Assembly: GCF_026248685.1 (NCBI RefSeq) | Contig: NZ_CP111036.1 | Span: 620,001 to 684,000, forward strand | DNA: 64,000 nt | Direction of reading: 5' to 3' | Origin: Haladaptatus caseinilyticus | Lineage (GTDB): Archaea > Halobacteriota > Halobacteria > Halobacteriales > Haladaptataceae | Translations under genes and position numbers: made by a program | The notes under the pieces: generated by a model | Told to the model about the DNA's origin: nothing | The model's database searches: none | What the model saw: the letters and a program-made list of their open reading frames with translations, nothing else | Shown here: piece by piece, positions 8,654 to 15,778 of the stretch | How the letters are laid out: every line of letters starts with the position of its first letter | Numbering within the stretch: the first letter of the stretch is position 1

Positions 8654-9868
8654 ATGACTGACCGGACTGGCGACGAAGAAAAATTCGAAACGATGGCGGT
8701 AACACACGCCGAACAGCCGACTCACGACGACCGAGCGGGCGACGTAACGATGCCGATCCATCTCGCTTCGACCTACGAGGTCGGTGGCATCGACCCCGAC
8801 ATCGCACTCGAAGATTTGGACCCCGACGAAAACCAGTATCTCTACTCGCGTCTCTCGAACCCAACTCGGCACGCACTCGAAAAGCGACTGGCGGCCCTCG
8901 AAGGTGGTGACCATGGCATGGCGTTTGCATCCGGTACCTCCGCAATCGTCGCCACCATCACGGCATGCGTCTCGCCGGGCGATCACGTCGTCGCGTTCGA
9001 CGACCTTTACGGCGGAACGAAGACGATGCTCAAGGAACTGTTCCGCGAGCGACTGAACGTGGCAGTCGATTTCGTAGACGCTCGGGACACCGATACCGTT
9101 TCGGATGCCGTGCGCGACAGGACCACCCTTATCTGGATGGAAACGCCGACGAACCCGCTCCTCCGACTCTGTGACATCGAAGCCATCGCCTCCATCGCCG
9201 AATCTGTCGGCGCGACCCTCGGCGTGGATAACACCTTCCTCTCGCCGTATTTTCAGCAACCGCTCGAACTGGGTGCGGACGTGGTCGTCCACAGCACGAC
9301 GAAGTATCTAAACGGCCACAGCGACTCCATCGGCGGTGCCGTAGTCACCAGCGACGACGACCTGGCGGCGGAAATTGGCTTCCTCCAGCAGGTCGGTATG
9401 GGGAACATGCTCGCCCCCTTCGACGCCTTCCTGACCCTTCGCGGCCTGAAAACGCTCCCGCTTCGAATGCGCCAACACGAAACGAACGCCGCCGAAATCG
9501 CAGCCTATCTGGACGAGCACGAGGGCGTTTCCGAAGTTTACTACCCCGGACTCGAATCCCACCCACAGTACGATCTCGCGAAGCGCCAGATGGACGGCGG
9601 CGGCGGCGTCGTCTCCTTCGAACTCGACGGCGAACTCGAAGCGGTTGAACGATTCGTCGCCGAACTCGACCGTTTCGCGCTGGCCGTCAGTCTCGGCGGC
9701 GTCGAATCGCTCATCGAACATCCAGCGAGCATGACGCACTCGCCACTGACCCCCGAGGAACGCGAAGAAATCGGAATCAGTGATTCCCTCCTGCGGATTT
9801 CCGTCGGCGTCGAACATCCGCGGGACTTGCTCGCCGACCTGGAATCCGCGTTCGAAGTCGTCGAATAG
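8654..9868 (+). CDS. PLP-dependent trans-sulfuration enzyme (cystathionine gamma-synthase/lyase family)
   Basis: The 404-residue fold-type I PLP enzyme belongs to the Cys/Met metabolism family. The Schiff-base lysine is K217 in STTKYLNGHSD. The phosphate-binding Y64-S-R66 of the partner subunit (YLYSRLSNPTRHALEKRL), the ASGTSAI loop (residues 92-98) and the DNTF motif (192-195) are all present. Candidate reactions are cystathionine gamma-synthase, cystathionine gamma-lyase or O-acetylhomoserine sulfhydrylase; sequence alone does not decide. The ATG at 8654 is preferred to a GTG 24 bp upstream. It stands alone. Confidence 0.9.
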   Translation: MTDRTGDEEKFETMAVTHAEQPTHDDRAGDVTMPIHLASTYEVGGIDPDIALEDLDPDENQYLYSRLSNPTRHALEKRLAALEGGDHGMAFASGTSAIVATITACVSPGDHVVAFDDLYGGTKTMLKELFRERLNVAVDFVDARDTDTVSDAVRDRTTLIWMETPTNPLLRLCDIEAIASIAESVGATLGVDNTFLSPYFQQPLELGADVVVHSTTKYLNGHSDSIGGAVVTSDDDLAAEIGFLQQVGMGNMLAPFDAFLTLRGLKTLPLRMRQHETNAAEIAAYLDEHEGVSEVYYPGLESHPQYDLAKRQMDGGGGVVSFELDGELEAVERFVAELDRFALAVSLGGVESLIEHPASMTHSPLTPEEREEIGISDSLLRISVGVEHPRDLLADLESAFEVVE

Positions 9869-10078
9869 GATGTATTCGAGATGGGTCCATGTGGCGGTGC
9901 GTTCACGAGAATCACCCTCTCGCGATGTCCCGACTACTGCGTTCGATTCCGTACTGCGAGGTATCTCCGTCTCCGATCGAAACCACCTTCGCACCGCTGC
10001 CGTTCTCACCCCCCCGCCAATCGATTTCGCCTTTCAAACACCAGGCCACCGAAACAGAATCGAACCGTTTGACCGCCA

Positions 10079-10453
10079 TCACTTCTCGTTCGAAATCAGC
10101 ACCACATCCCGAATTTCGAGCGCGCTGACGAACTCCGACCGACGACCCTCACGCCGTCCGGTTCGGTGGAGTTGTTGTTCGTGCGCTCGCCGAACCGCGT
10201 CCCATTCGCGTCGGTCGAATCCGAGTCGATTTCCGACCGTCTTCCAGTGCCCCTCTTCTACCAGAAAGACGCTCATCTCGGCTGTTTCGTACACACATTC
10301 GTACTGCTGTCGGTACTCCTCCATCCGTCCGCCGAGATCGGTCTGCGTCTCGGCGAGGAGTTCGGAAAGGCGTTCGAGTGGGACGCTGGCTTTCGCTCCC
10401 GCCAGCAAGACGATTTGGCCTTCGATCGGATGCTTCGGTTCGTCGTCAGTCAT
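10079..10453 (-). CDS. Conserved haloarchaeal protein of unknown function (124 aa), third gene of SAMP1 operon
   Basis: The 124-residue soluble acidic protein starts MTDDEPKHPIEGQIVLLAGA. The middle (SVPLERLSELLAETQTDLGG) is helical, and the end has a basic Arg/His-rich helix (WDAVRRAHEQQLHRTGRREG) followed by an acidic one. No catalytic motif or known domain is recognised. It lies 46 bp after the 84-residue gene on the same strand, which itself abuts the SAMP1 gene, so the three are likely co-transcribed. The acidic composition and GC-rich third positions favour this strand over an antisense frame at 10166-10483. Confidence 0.65.
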   Translation of the reverse strand: MTDDEPKHPIEGQIVLLAGAKASVPLERLSELLAETQTDLGGRMEEYRQQYECVYETAEMSVFLVEEGHWKTVGNRLGFDRREWDAVRRAHEQQLHRTGRREGRRSEFVSALEIRDVVLISNEK

Positions 10454-10499
10454 TCAGGCTTCCTCCGTGAGCGAACGTCGTGAGCGGGCCCAGTGAAAA

Positions 10500-10754
10500 T
10501 CACCCGCCAGCGCGCATTGCTTTCTGCGAGAACTCTTCGACGAGCGGATCCAGTTTCTCCTCGTCACCCTCGAAGACGACTGTAACCTCCGTCAATTCGA
10601 CGGTCGGCCCGATACTCACCTTCTCGGACGAGAGCGAAACGTGCCAGTCATCCCCCTCGACACTGCCGTCGTCTTGCACCTCGCCGCCGAGGTTTTCGAG
10701 ATAGTGGCGGGCGAGGCGTTTGCTGATTCCCCGGAAGGATTTTTCGCGTCGCAT
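10500..10754 (-). CDS. Small protein resembling the C-terminal domain of MoaD-related proteins
   Basis: The 84-residue protein starts MRREKSFRGISKRLARHYLE. It has an alpha-beta pattern (GGEVQDDGSVEGDDWHVSLS, then a beta pair KVSIGPTVELTEVTVVFEGD and a final helix DPLVEEFSQKAMRAGG). This looks like the extra domain attached to MoaD in some bacteria (DUF1952-type), here as a separate gene; the match is by pattern only. Its ATG starts on the base next to the TAG stop of the SAMP1 gene, so the two are almost certainly translated from one message. A role in sulfur transfer or pterin maturation is inferred from the neighbour. Confidence 0.65.
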   Translation of the reverse strand: MRREKSFRGISKRLARHYLENLGGEVQDDGSVEGDDWHVSLSSEKVSIGPTVELTEVTVVFEGDEEKLDPLVEEFSQKAMRAGG

Positions 10755-11024
10755 CTATCCACCTGCGACCGGCGGGAAGATACTCAACTTGTCGCCGTCC
10801 GAAAGCGAGGTTTCCCGACCGTCGAGGTGAACGACGTCCTTCCCGTTTTTCATGATCGAGATCTGCGGTCGGAGGTCGCCGCCCTCGAACACGTCGATGC
10901 CGTACTCCTCGGTGAGCGATTCGAGAACGTTACCGACGGTCGAATCATCGGGAAACTCCCGTTCGAGCTCCTTCTGTCCGACATCTTCGCGGAAATTCGC
11001 AAAGAACCGGAGCGTGAGTTCCAT
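10755..11024 (-). CDS. samp1: Ubiquitin-like small archaeal modifier protein SAMP1 (MoaD/ThiS family)
   Basis: The 89-residue beta-grasp protein starts MELTLRFFANFREDVGQKEL and ends in the diglycine tail FPPVAGG needed for adenylation by UbaA. SAMP1 is conjugated to lysines of target proteins and also serves in molybdopterin sulfur transfer in Haloferax. The length and the terminal GG with no extension agree with SAMP1. The ATG at 11024 is chosen; upstream in-frame sequence is basic and not protein-like. It leads a three-gene unit (SAMP1, 84-residue protein, 124-residue protein). A JAMM desampylase that would remove SAMP is encoded at 53045 in the same window. Confidence 0.9.
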   Translation of the reverse strand: MELTLRFFANFREDVGQKELEREFPDDSTVGNVLESLTEEYGIDVFEGGDLRPQISIMKNGKDVVHLDGRETSLSDGDKLSIFPPVAGG

Positions 11025-11162
11025 GCCGGAATATGGCACGCCCGGATTATAAACGCTCAGACTGCGGAACGGTTGTCGCGTTGTACGAGTGTTCGACGAC
11101 GGTTGCTTCCCCGAGCGAGGCTCACTGGCGTTTTCTTTCCGCTGAGAGGGACCCAACGGCGT

Positions 11163-11636
11163 TTATCTCCCACCGAGGGCACCACCGACGATGCCAGCGA
11201 ACAGTAAAAAAACGACCGTCCCCGCGAGTAACGGCGACCCGCCGGTCGGACCGAAGCCCAACTCCGTTTCTGCAACGAGTATCCGACCGAATTCGGCCAG
11301 TGCTCGATCGACACCAACGAGGGCGATGGCCGAAACCCCGAGAAGGACGAGCGACGACCCCGCGGTGAATACGCCGTGCAATCCGCCGCGTTCCCAGTTA
11401 CCGCCCGCATAGCGACCGGCGACGTAGCTCCCGAACGGAAAGATACCCGTACTGGCAAGCGCCGTTGCACGGACGAGGGCTGCCGACGTTCCAAAGAGAA
11501 GGAGCAACGCCGGGACGAGATGCGCTCCGAGGACGACAACCATCCCGACCGCAACCGCACCGCCGTCCAGACGAGACGTGGGCGATCGACGACTCTTCGC
11601 CCGTCGAACGCGAGACAGCGGTCGGTCGTCGCTCAT
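11163..11636 (-). CDS. Multi-pass membrane protein, DUF5518-like
   Basis: The 157-residue protein starts with a short polar stretch (MSDDRPLSRVRRAKSRRSP) followed by about four hydrophobic helices rich in Gly/Ala (GGAVAVGMVVVLGAHLVPAL, GTSAALVRATALASTGIFPF, GVFTAGSSLVLLGVSAIALV, LLAGTVVFLLFAGIVGGALG). The Gly-rich layout and the GRYAGGNWERGGLHG loop resemble the haloarchaeal DUF5518 membrane family, whose function is unknown. Its ATG overlaps the stop of the upstream 126-residue gene by 4 bases (ATGA), so the pair is translationally coupled. The long 5' in-frame extension is arginine-rich shadow sequence. Confidence 0.75.
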   Translation of the reverse strand: MSDDRPLSRVRRAKSRRSPTSRLDGGAVAVGMVVVLGAHLVPALLLLFGTSAALVRATALASTGIFPFGSYVAGRYAGGNWERGGLHGVFTAGSSLVLLGVSAIALVGVDRALAEFGRILVAETELGFGPTGGSPLLAGTVVFLLFAGIVGGALGGR

Positions 11637-12013
11637 TTCCCGAATCGGATGCCGTCGTTGACGAGACGGGCGTTGCGCTCGCGGTCGATATGTTCCGACA
11701 GGTCGTCGTGGTCGTACAACTGCTGGATGAGCGCGGTCTGCAGGTCGCGCCACGCCATCGCGTAGATAGGCGACTGTCCCCACGCACGTAGTTCGGCGAC
11801 GAAGTCGTCGTACTGCTCCCAACGCGTTTCGAATCGTTCGACCACGTCCACGACCGCGGCGGCGACCTCTTCGTCCGAATCGACCTCGGAGAAACGGTTG
11901 AGTCGTGCTTCCCATCCTGCGACGGCCTCGCGCATGTCACGGGCCGCGTTGTCTCCGTCTTCTGGCAGCGATTCGATGATAGCGTTCGGAACGACGAGCG
12001 AGATTTCGTCCAT
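11633..12013 (-). CDS. Uncharacterised acidic helical protein (126 aa)
   Basis: The 126-residue, mostly helical, acidic protein starts MDEISLVVPNAIIESLPEDG. Several aromatic residues lie in its second half (RFETRWEQYDDFVAELRAWG, YAMAWRDLQTALIQQLYDHD). No known domain or catalytic motif is recognised and there is no membrane segment. It is first in a two-gene unit, sharing an ATGA overlap with the DUF5518-like membrane protein. The coupling suggests a soluble partner of that membrane protein, but this is inference only. Confidence 0.65.
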   Translation of the reverse strand: MDEISLVVPNAIIESLPEDGDNAARDMREAVAGWEARLNRFSEVDSDEEVAAAVVDVVERFETRWEQYDDFVAELRAWGQSPIYAMAWRDLQTALIQQLYDHDDLSEHIDRERNARLVNDGIRFGK

Positions 12014-12068
12014 GCAGGTGATTGTTCGGTATCCGTCAAAAACGCTTGGCTCGGGCGTGGGGATCGAT

Positions 12069-13028
12069 TTACTTCGCGTTCGCCAGTCGCTCGAACTGTT
12101 CGTCCGTGAGCGAGATCTCGGTCGCGTCGATGTTTTCTTCCAACTGCTCGACCGTTCGTGCGCCGACGATAGGTGCCGTGACGGCGTCGTGTTTCAGCAG
12201 CCACGCGAGGCTGACCTTCGCGGGAGTCGTGTCGATATCCTCGGCAACCGCTTCGACTTCCTCCAACACGTCGAAATTCTCGTCGGTGAGGTAGGAGTTT
12301 CGGAACTGCTGGTCGGTCGCACCGCGGGTGCCTACCGGCGGTTCCTCGTCTCGGGAGTACTTGCCCGTCAGGAACCCTCCAGCAAGTGGGGACCACGGGA
12401 TGAGGCCGATGCCGTAATCCTCGCACATCGGGAGGTAGTTCGACTCGATTTCCCGGTTGACGAGGTTGTATCGCGGCTGTGCGAGGCGGAACGGTTCGTA
12501 CTCCATCTCGTTCGCTTTGACGACTTTCCAGGCGTTCGGTTCGAGTGTCGAGGTTCCGATATAGTTCACCTTGCCGTCCCGGACGAAACCGTCGAGAGTT
12601 CGCATAAATTCGTCCGCGGGTGTCTCGTCGTCCCAGCGGTGAATGTACAACAGGTCGATGTACTCCGTACCGAGACGGTCAAGGATGAGATTCATCTGCC
12701 GACGGAGGTGTTTTCTGGAGAGGCCACGTCCGTTCGGGTCGTCCTTCCGGGTTGGCCAGTATATTTTGGACGCGATGACGAAATCCTCGCGGTCACGGTC
12801 CGCGAGCCAGTTACCGATATAGCGCTCGCTTTCGCCGTCACCGTACATGTCGGCGGTGTCGATGAAGTTCCCGCCCGCGTCCGCGTAGGCGTCGAGGAGT
12901 TCGTGGGCCCGTTTTTCGCCGATTTCGACCGCACCGTCGTCGTTCTCGCGACCGAACCGCCACGTTCCGAACGCGATTTCACTCACTTTCGTGCCGGTAT
13001 CACCGAGTGACACAGTTTCGAGTCCCAT
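12069..13028 (-). CDS. Aldo/keto reductase
   Basis: The 319-residue NAD(P)H-dependent aldo/keto reductase has a TIM barrel. The catalytic tetrad is visible: Asp and Tyr in FIDTADMYGDGES, Lys in VIASKIYW and His in LLYIHRWDD. The cofactor phosphate-binding end is PIVGARTVEQLEENIDA near the C-terminus. The pattern 'GLIPWSPLAGGFLTGKYSRDE' (split here only by position) is typical of the large AKR subfamily similar to YajO/Tas, whose substrates are broad. It stands alone, is cytoplasmic, and has an ATG start. Confidence 0.92.
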   Translation of the reverse strand: MGLETVSLGDTGTKVSEIAFGTWRFGRENDDGAVEIGEKRAHELLDAYADAGGNFIDTADMYGDGESERYIGNWLADRDREDFVIASKIYWPTRKDDPNGRGLSRKHLRRQMNLILDRLGTEYIDLLYIHRWDDETPADEFMRTLDGFVRDGKVNYIGTSTLEPNAWKVVKANEMEYEPFRLAQPRYNLVNREIESNYLPMCEDYGIGLIPWSPLAGGFLTGKYSRDEEPPVGTRGATDQQFRNSYLTDENFDVLEEVEAVAEDIDTTPAKVSLAWLLKHDAVTAPIVGARTVEQLEENIDATEISLTDEQFERLANAK

Positions 13029-13071
13029 GTCTACTCCTTTTCGAGGAAACGGTTAAATCGACCGAAGGCGC

Positions 13072-13350
13072 TCACTCCTGTCGGTAGGAGTGTCCGGCAA
13101 AGAGGGCAACGATGTGGCACGCCAGCAGGGAGAGGAAGGCCGTGAGTTCTGCGCCAGCGAGACCATTTATCAGGAGGGGTACGTAGAGGAACGGCAGCGT
13201 GACTGCCGACCAGAAGGCGACGAACTGAATCGGTGTCGTGAGCGTGTGTTCACTGTACCTCGCGTGTAGTGCGGTGAGTTTCCGGCGTCCAACAGCGGTG
13301 CGACTGGCGACCGCATTGCCGTCGTTTTCGAAGGGGGGAGTTCCCGACAT
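13072..13350 (-). CDS. Small two-helix membrane protein, paralogue of 14732-14992
   Basis: The 92-residue protein starts MSGTPPFENDGNAVASRTAV. It has two membrane helices (FVAFWSAVTLPFLYVPLLIN and AFLSLLACHIVALFAGHSY) and a short charged tail. The membrane part matches the protein at 14732-14992 closely: T-P-[IV]-Q-F-x-x-F-W-[ST]-A-V-x-L-P-F-x-Y-V-P-L-L and a final V-A-x-x-x-G-H-x-Y-[RK]. The two copies flank the ZIP transporter gene, so tandem duplication is likely. The ATG at 13350 is preferred; the N-terminal part diverges between the copies. The function is unknown. Confidence 0.75.
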   Translation of the reverse strand: MSGTPPFENDGNAVASRTAVGRRKLTALHARYSEHTLTTPIQFVAFWSAVTLPFLYVPLLINGLAGAELTAFLSLLACHIVALFAGHSYRQE

Positions 13351-13484
13351 TGTAACACACCCGTGCCCACCTATGCCGTCCACAGGAGCGACCTTATAGC
13401 GTAGAGAGCGTTGGGTTGGATTCACACCGTTTACCCTCGATGAACAGAACTGTCTATTGTTCTTTCCGACGACGTGAATCAGTT

Positions 13485-13503
13485 AAACGATTTAAAATCG
13501 TTT
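13485..13503. repeat. Perfect 9-bp inverted repeat with 1-base centre, followed by T-run
   Basis: AAACGATTT - A - AAATCGTTT, followed directly by two more T's. It lies about 80 bp past the stop codon of the ZIP transporter gene (minus strand) and about 135 bp upstream of the paralogous small membrane protein gene at 13350. It could be a termination signal or a regulator site; the arms are too AT-rich for a stable RNA hairpin, which favours a DNA-binding site. Confidence 0.4.
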
Positions 13504-13584
13504 TTGAGACAGTTTCGTCGAAGCCCGTTCCCCGAATTGCGCATAAATTCAGATGGCGAGTCGAGCGATTCGAGCGAGACGTGT

Positions 13585-14397
13585 TCAGATGAATGCGAGT
13601 GGAACCATGAGGAGAACGCCAGCAGTGAGTCCGGACAACAGTTCGCGGTGACCGCCACCCGGTAATCCCTCGCCGACTTCGAGGGCTTCCGGTATGAACT
13701 CGGATGCGACGAGGTATATCATCGCCCCCGCCGCAAACCCGAACCCGATGGGGAGGAAATCCCGTGCGATTCGCACGAAGTAGAACGCGATGACCGCGCC
13801 GACTGGTTGAGGAAGGCTCGAGAAGATCGACCACCAAACCATTCGCCATTTGCTCACGCCCATCGAACGAAGTGGAATGGAGATGGCGACGCCTTCGGGG
13901 ATGTTGTGAATCGAAATCGCGACGGTCATGAAAACTGCCAACAGCGGAATGAAGAAGCCAAGGAGTGCAATTCCTTCGATGTTTCCGAAGTTCAGTTCCG
14001 CAAACGAGACGCCGATGGCAACCCCTTCCGGAAAGCTGTGCACGGTGAGAATACCGAGGATAAGTACGAGTTTCTTGAAATCAGCTTCTTCGTACTTCTT
14101 CGGACTCACTTCTGCCCCGGAGATGACGTGATGGCTCACGACGACGAGTGCGACACCGACCAGCATACCGATGGCGACGCCGGAGATACTGCCGCCGTTC
14201 GCGCTCGATATTCCCTCAAATATAAGTCCGAAAACGGACGCAGAGACCATGATTCCCGAGGCAAGTCCCCAAAGCGCGACGTTCCAGCGGTCGCTCACCT
14301 CGTCGACGAGAAAAAAGGGGAGGGCCCCGATGCCGGTCGCGAGTGCCGTAATCAGCCCTGCCACGAACACCAGCATCAGATTGCCGAGTAACTCCAT
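13585..14397 (-). CDS. ZIP family divalent metal transporter
   Basis: The 270-residue, eight-helix ZIP transporter is likely a Zn2+ (or Fe2+/Mn2+) importer. The two metal-binding helix motifs are complete: HSFPEGVAIG in helix 4 and HNIPEGVAIS in helix 5. The short loop GAEVSPKKYEEADFKKL before helix 4 replaces the His-rich loop of many eukaryotic members. The C-terminal GFAAGAMIYLVASEFIPEAL is also typical. The ATG at 14397 is preferred over a GTG two codons upstream. A DtxR-type operator candidate lies about 50-66 bp upstream, and paralogous small membrane proteins flank the gene on both sides. Confidence 0.93.
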   Translation of the reverse strand: MELLGNLMLVFVAGLITALATGIGALPFFLVDEVSDRWNVALWGLASGIMVSASVFGLIFEGISSANGGSISGVAIGMLVGVALVVVSHHVISGAEVSPKKYEEADFKKLVLILGILTVHSFPEGVAIGVSFAELNFGNIEGIALLGFFIPLLAVFMTVAISIHNIPEGVAISIPLRSMGVSKWRMVWWSIFSSLPQPVGAVIAFYFVRIARDFLPIGFGFAAGAMIYLVASEFIPEALEVGEGLPGGGHRELLSGLTAGVLLMVPLAFI

Positions 14398-14445
14398 ATT
14401 CACACTTGGGACGCGGCGAGGATAATTCTTATCATCGCCCTTACT

Positions 14446-14463
14446 TTTTTGGCCAACCTAAAA
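14446..14463 (-). promoter_or_regulatory. DtxR/SirR-type operator candidate upstream of the ZIP gene
   Basis: TTTTTGG - CCAA - CCTAAAA: two 7-bp arms with 6 of 7 matching and a 4-base centre. The DtxR-family box is TTAGG-N4-CCTAA, so spacing and sequence agree except for one base in one arm. The site is 49-66 bp upstream of the ZIP start codon, just above an AT-rich stretch (around 14420-14431) that could be the TATA box of a leaderless message. Metal-dependent control of the transporter is inferred. Confidence 0.45.
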
Positions 14464-14731
14464 GTAGAATGTGGGCAGACGTCAAGATAGTTTTTAGATA
14501 GAAAGATATTTTTGACATCATGGGATGCGTCGAACCGGTGCCCCACGAGCGCTGCCGATGGTTCAAATCGGTTCGTGGTGAACGTGTAGCGGGGACGAAA
14601 CGGTGGATATCTTCGACCGAACCGTTTTCAGCGATGAGGGATCGACGACCGTCTGGGTTGTTTGGACAAAACGACGACCATTGCGAAAACATCCGTTGGG
14701 GACCACGTCGCGTGTACCTATTGCGGATCCC

Positions 14732-14992
14732 TCAGTCGCGCTTGTAGCCGTGACCGACGACCATGGCGACGACGTTCAGGGCGAGGAGCAGGGGGAGAAA
14801 TCCGGCAGTCGACGAGAAATTTCCGTGGTATAGAAGTGGCACATACCCGAAGGGAAGTGCAACTGCCGTCCAGAAACTCAGGAACTGAACCGGCGTGAAG
14901 AGCTTTTGTGCCGCAGCCTCGGCGACGTTCCGGGGGGCAGGGGGCTCGAATTCCGATGCGCGGTCGTTCTGTATCGTTGGAGGACTCGACAT
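14732..14992 (-). CDS. Small two-helix membrane protein, paralogue of 13072-13350
   Basis: The 86-residue protein starts MSSPPTIQNDRASEFEPPAP. It has two membrane helices (FLSFWTAVALPFGYVPLLYH and GFLPLLLALNVVAMVVGHGY) and ends KRD. It shares the TPxQFxxFWxAVxLPFxYVPLL core and the GHxY[RK] end with the protein on the other side of the ZIP gene. The spacing between helices (a 6-8 residue polar turn) is the same in both. No function is known for the family; conservation around a metal transporter suggests an accessory role, but this is inference. Confidence 0.75.
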   Translation of the reverse strand: MSSPPTIQNDRASEFEPPAPRNVAEAAAQKLFTPVQFLSFWTAVALPFGYVPLLYHGNFSSTAGFLPLLLALNVVAMVVGHGYKRD

Positions 14993-15407
14993 GATTACTC
15001 TGGGATGTATCTCTTGCTACGACTGGAGGGGTCATATAACGAGGTGAGCATACAGGGAAATTTACGCGTTTTTATGATTCTCACTCGGTTCTCCGACATT
15101 TTACAACGCCCTCAAAAACGTTTAGACCTTTTAAAACCGAATTTGGAGATGTTTTCGAATATTTATGTTTCGAACGTATCAGATATCAGATTGTTCTACT
15201 GTCGCCCAGTAGTTCGTGTCGGATTCCATTATATCCACCATATGAGACAGCCGCCAGTACATTTCAGTACTGGCCACAATACGGACATCTCGTGTCGGCG
15301 AGTCGCCGTGGAAAATCGACTTTCGCTGTCTTCGACGAGCGCATCATGAAGTAGACGGATAGTTTCACGCGTCAGGGATTCATCCGTATTCCAAAACGTG
15401 TAGAGAA
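14993..15407. other. Intergenic region between small membrane protein gene and tRNA-Met
   Basis: The stretch 15050-15230 is AT-rich, with poly-T and poly-A patches and no convincing frame. A 27-codon micro-frame on the minus strand (15264-15347) ends in TRCPYCGQY, reminiscent of a zinc knuckle, but it has only one CxxC and is too short to support. A GTAC-containing inverted element (cagtacatttcagtactg, 15254-15271) lies in the same place. No gene is called. Confidence 0.35.
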
Positions 15408-15560
15408 TGCCCGGGGAGGGCTCCGAACCCTCGATCTCCGCATGTCCCAGGTTCGAGGCCTGGCGGGGCCTCACGGGCACATGGGGAGGCTTCCAAGGCC
15501 TGAGCGCCAAATCTCAGAACCCTATGAGTGCGGCGCTATGTCCAGCTAAGCCACCCGGGC
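15408..15560 (-). tRNA. Elongator tRNA-Met (CAU) with a 79-nt intron
   Basis: Exon 1 (15560-15523) gives the acceptor strand GCCCGGG, the D-arm and the anticodon loop start C-T-CAT-A. Exon 2 (15443-15408) resumes with A38, the TGCGG stem strand, a GAGGG-TTCGGAG-CCCTC T-arm, CCCGGGC and discriminator A. The anticodon stem CCGCA/TGCGG pairs only after removal of 15444-15522. An intron after position 37 in elongator tRNA-Met is a known haloarchaeal trait and would be removed by the tRNA splicing endonuclease at a bulge-helix-bulge. Confidence 0.93.
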
Positions 15561-15778
15561 TCGATTACGGGTAGGGATGTGGTACTCTTTAAAGTTCTCA
15601 TCTCCGACGACGGATGACACACGGCTACATAGCACGACGGCGACGCCGTCTTCCAGCCCGGATGGCCAGCGGACGGAGTTTCGTCAGACAATTATTTGAC
15701 AATCGAATCAAAATGACCAGTCTTGTCCGTGTCGTGTTCACCCGGCGGTTTTAAGATACGGGCCTAACCATTCCCTGC

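Noticed and set aside
10166-10483. 105-codon frame antisense to the 124-residue gene of the SAMP1 operon
   Set aside because: Lower acidic content and worse third-position bias than the minus-strand frame, which is also in operon context.
15264-15347. 27-codon minus-strand frame ending TRCPYCGQY
   Set aside because: A single CxxC is not a complete zinc site and the frame is too short; probably chance.
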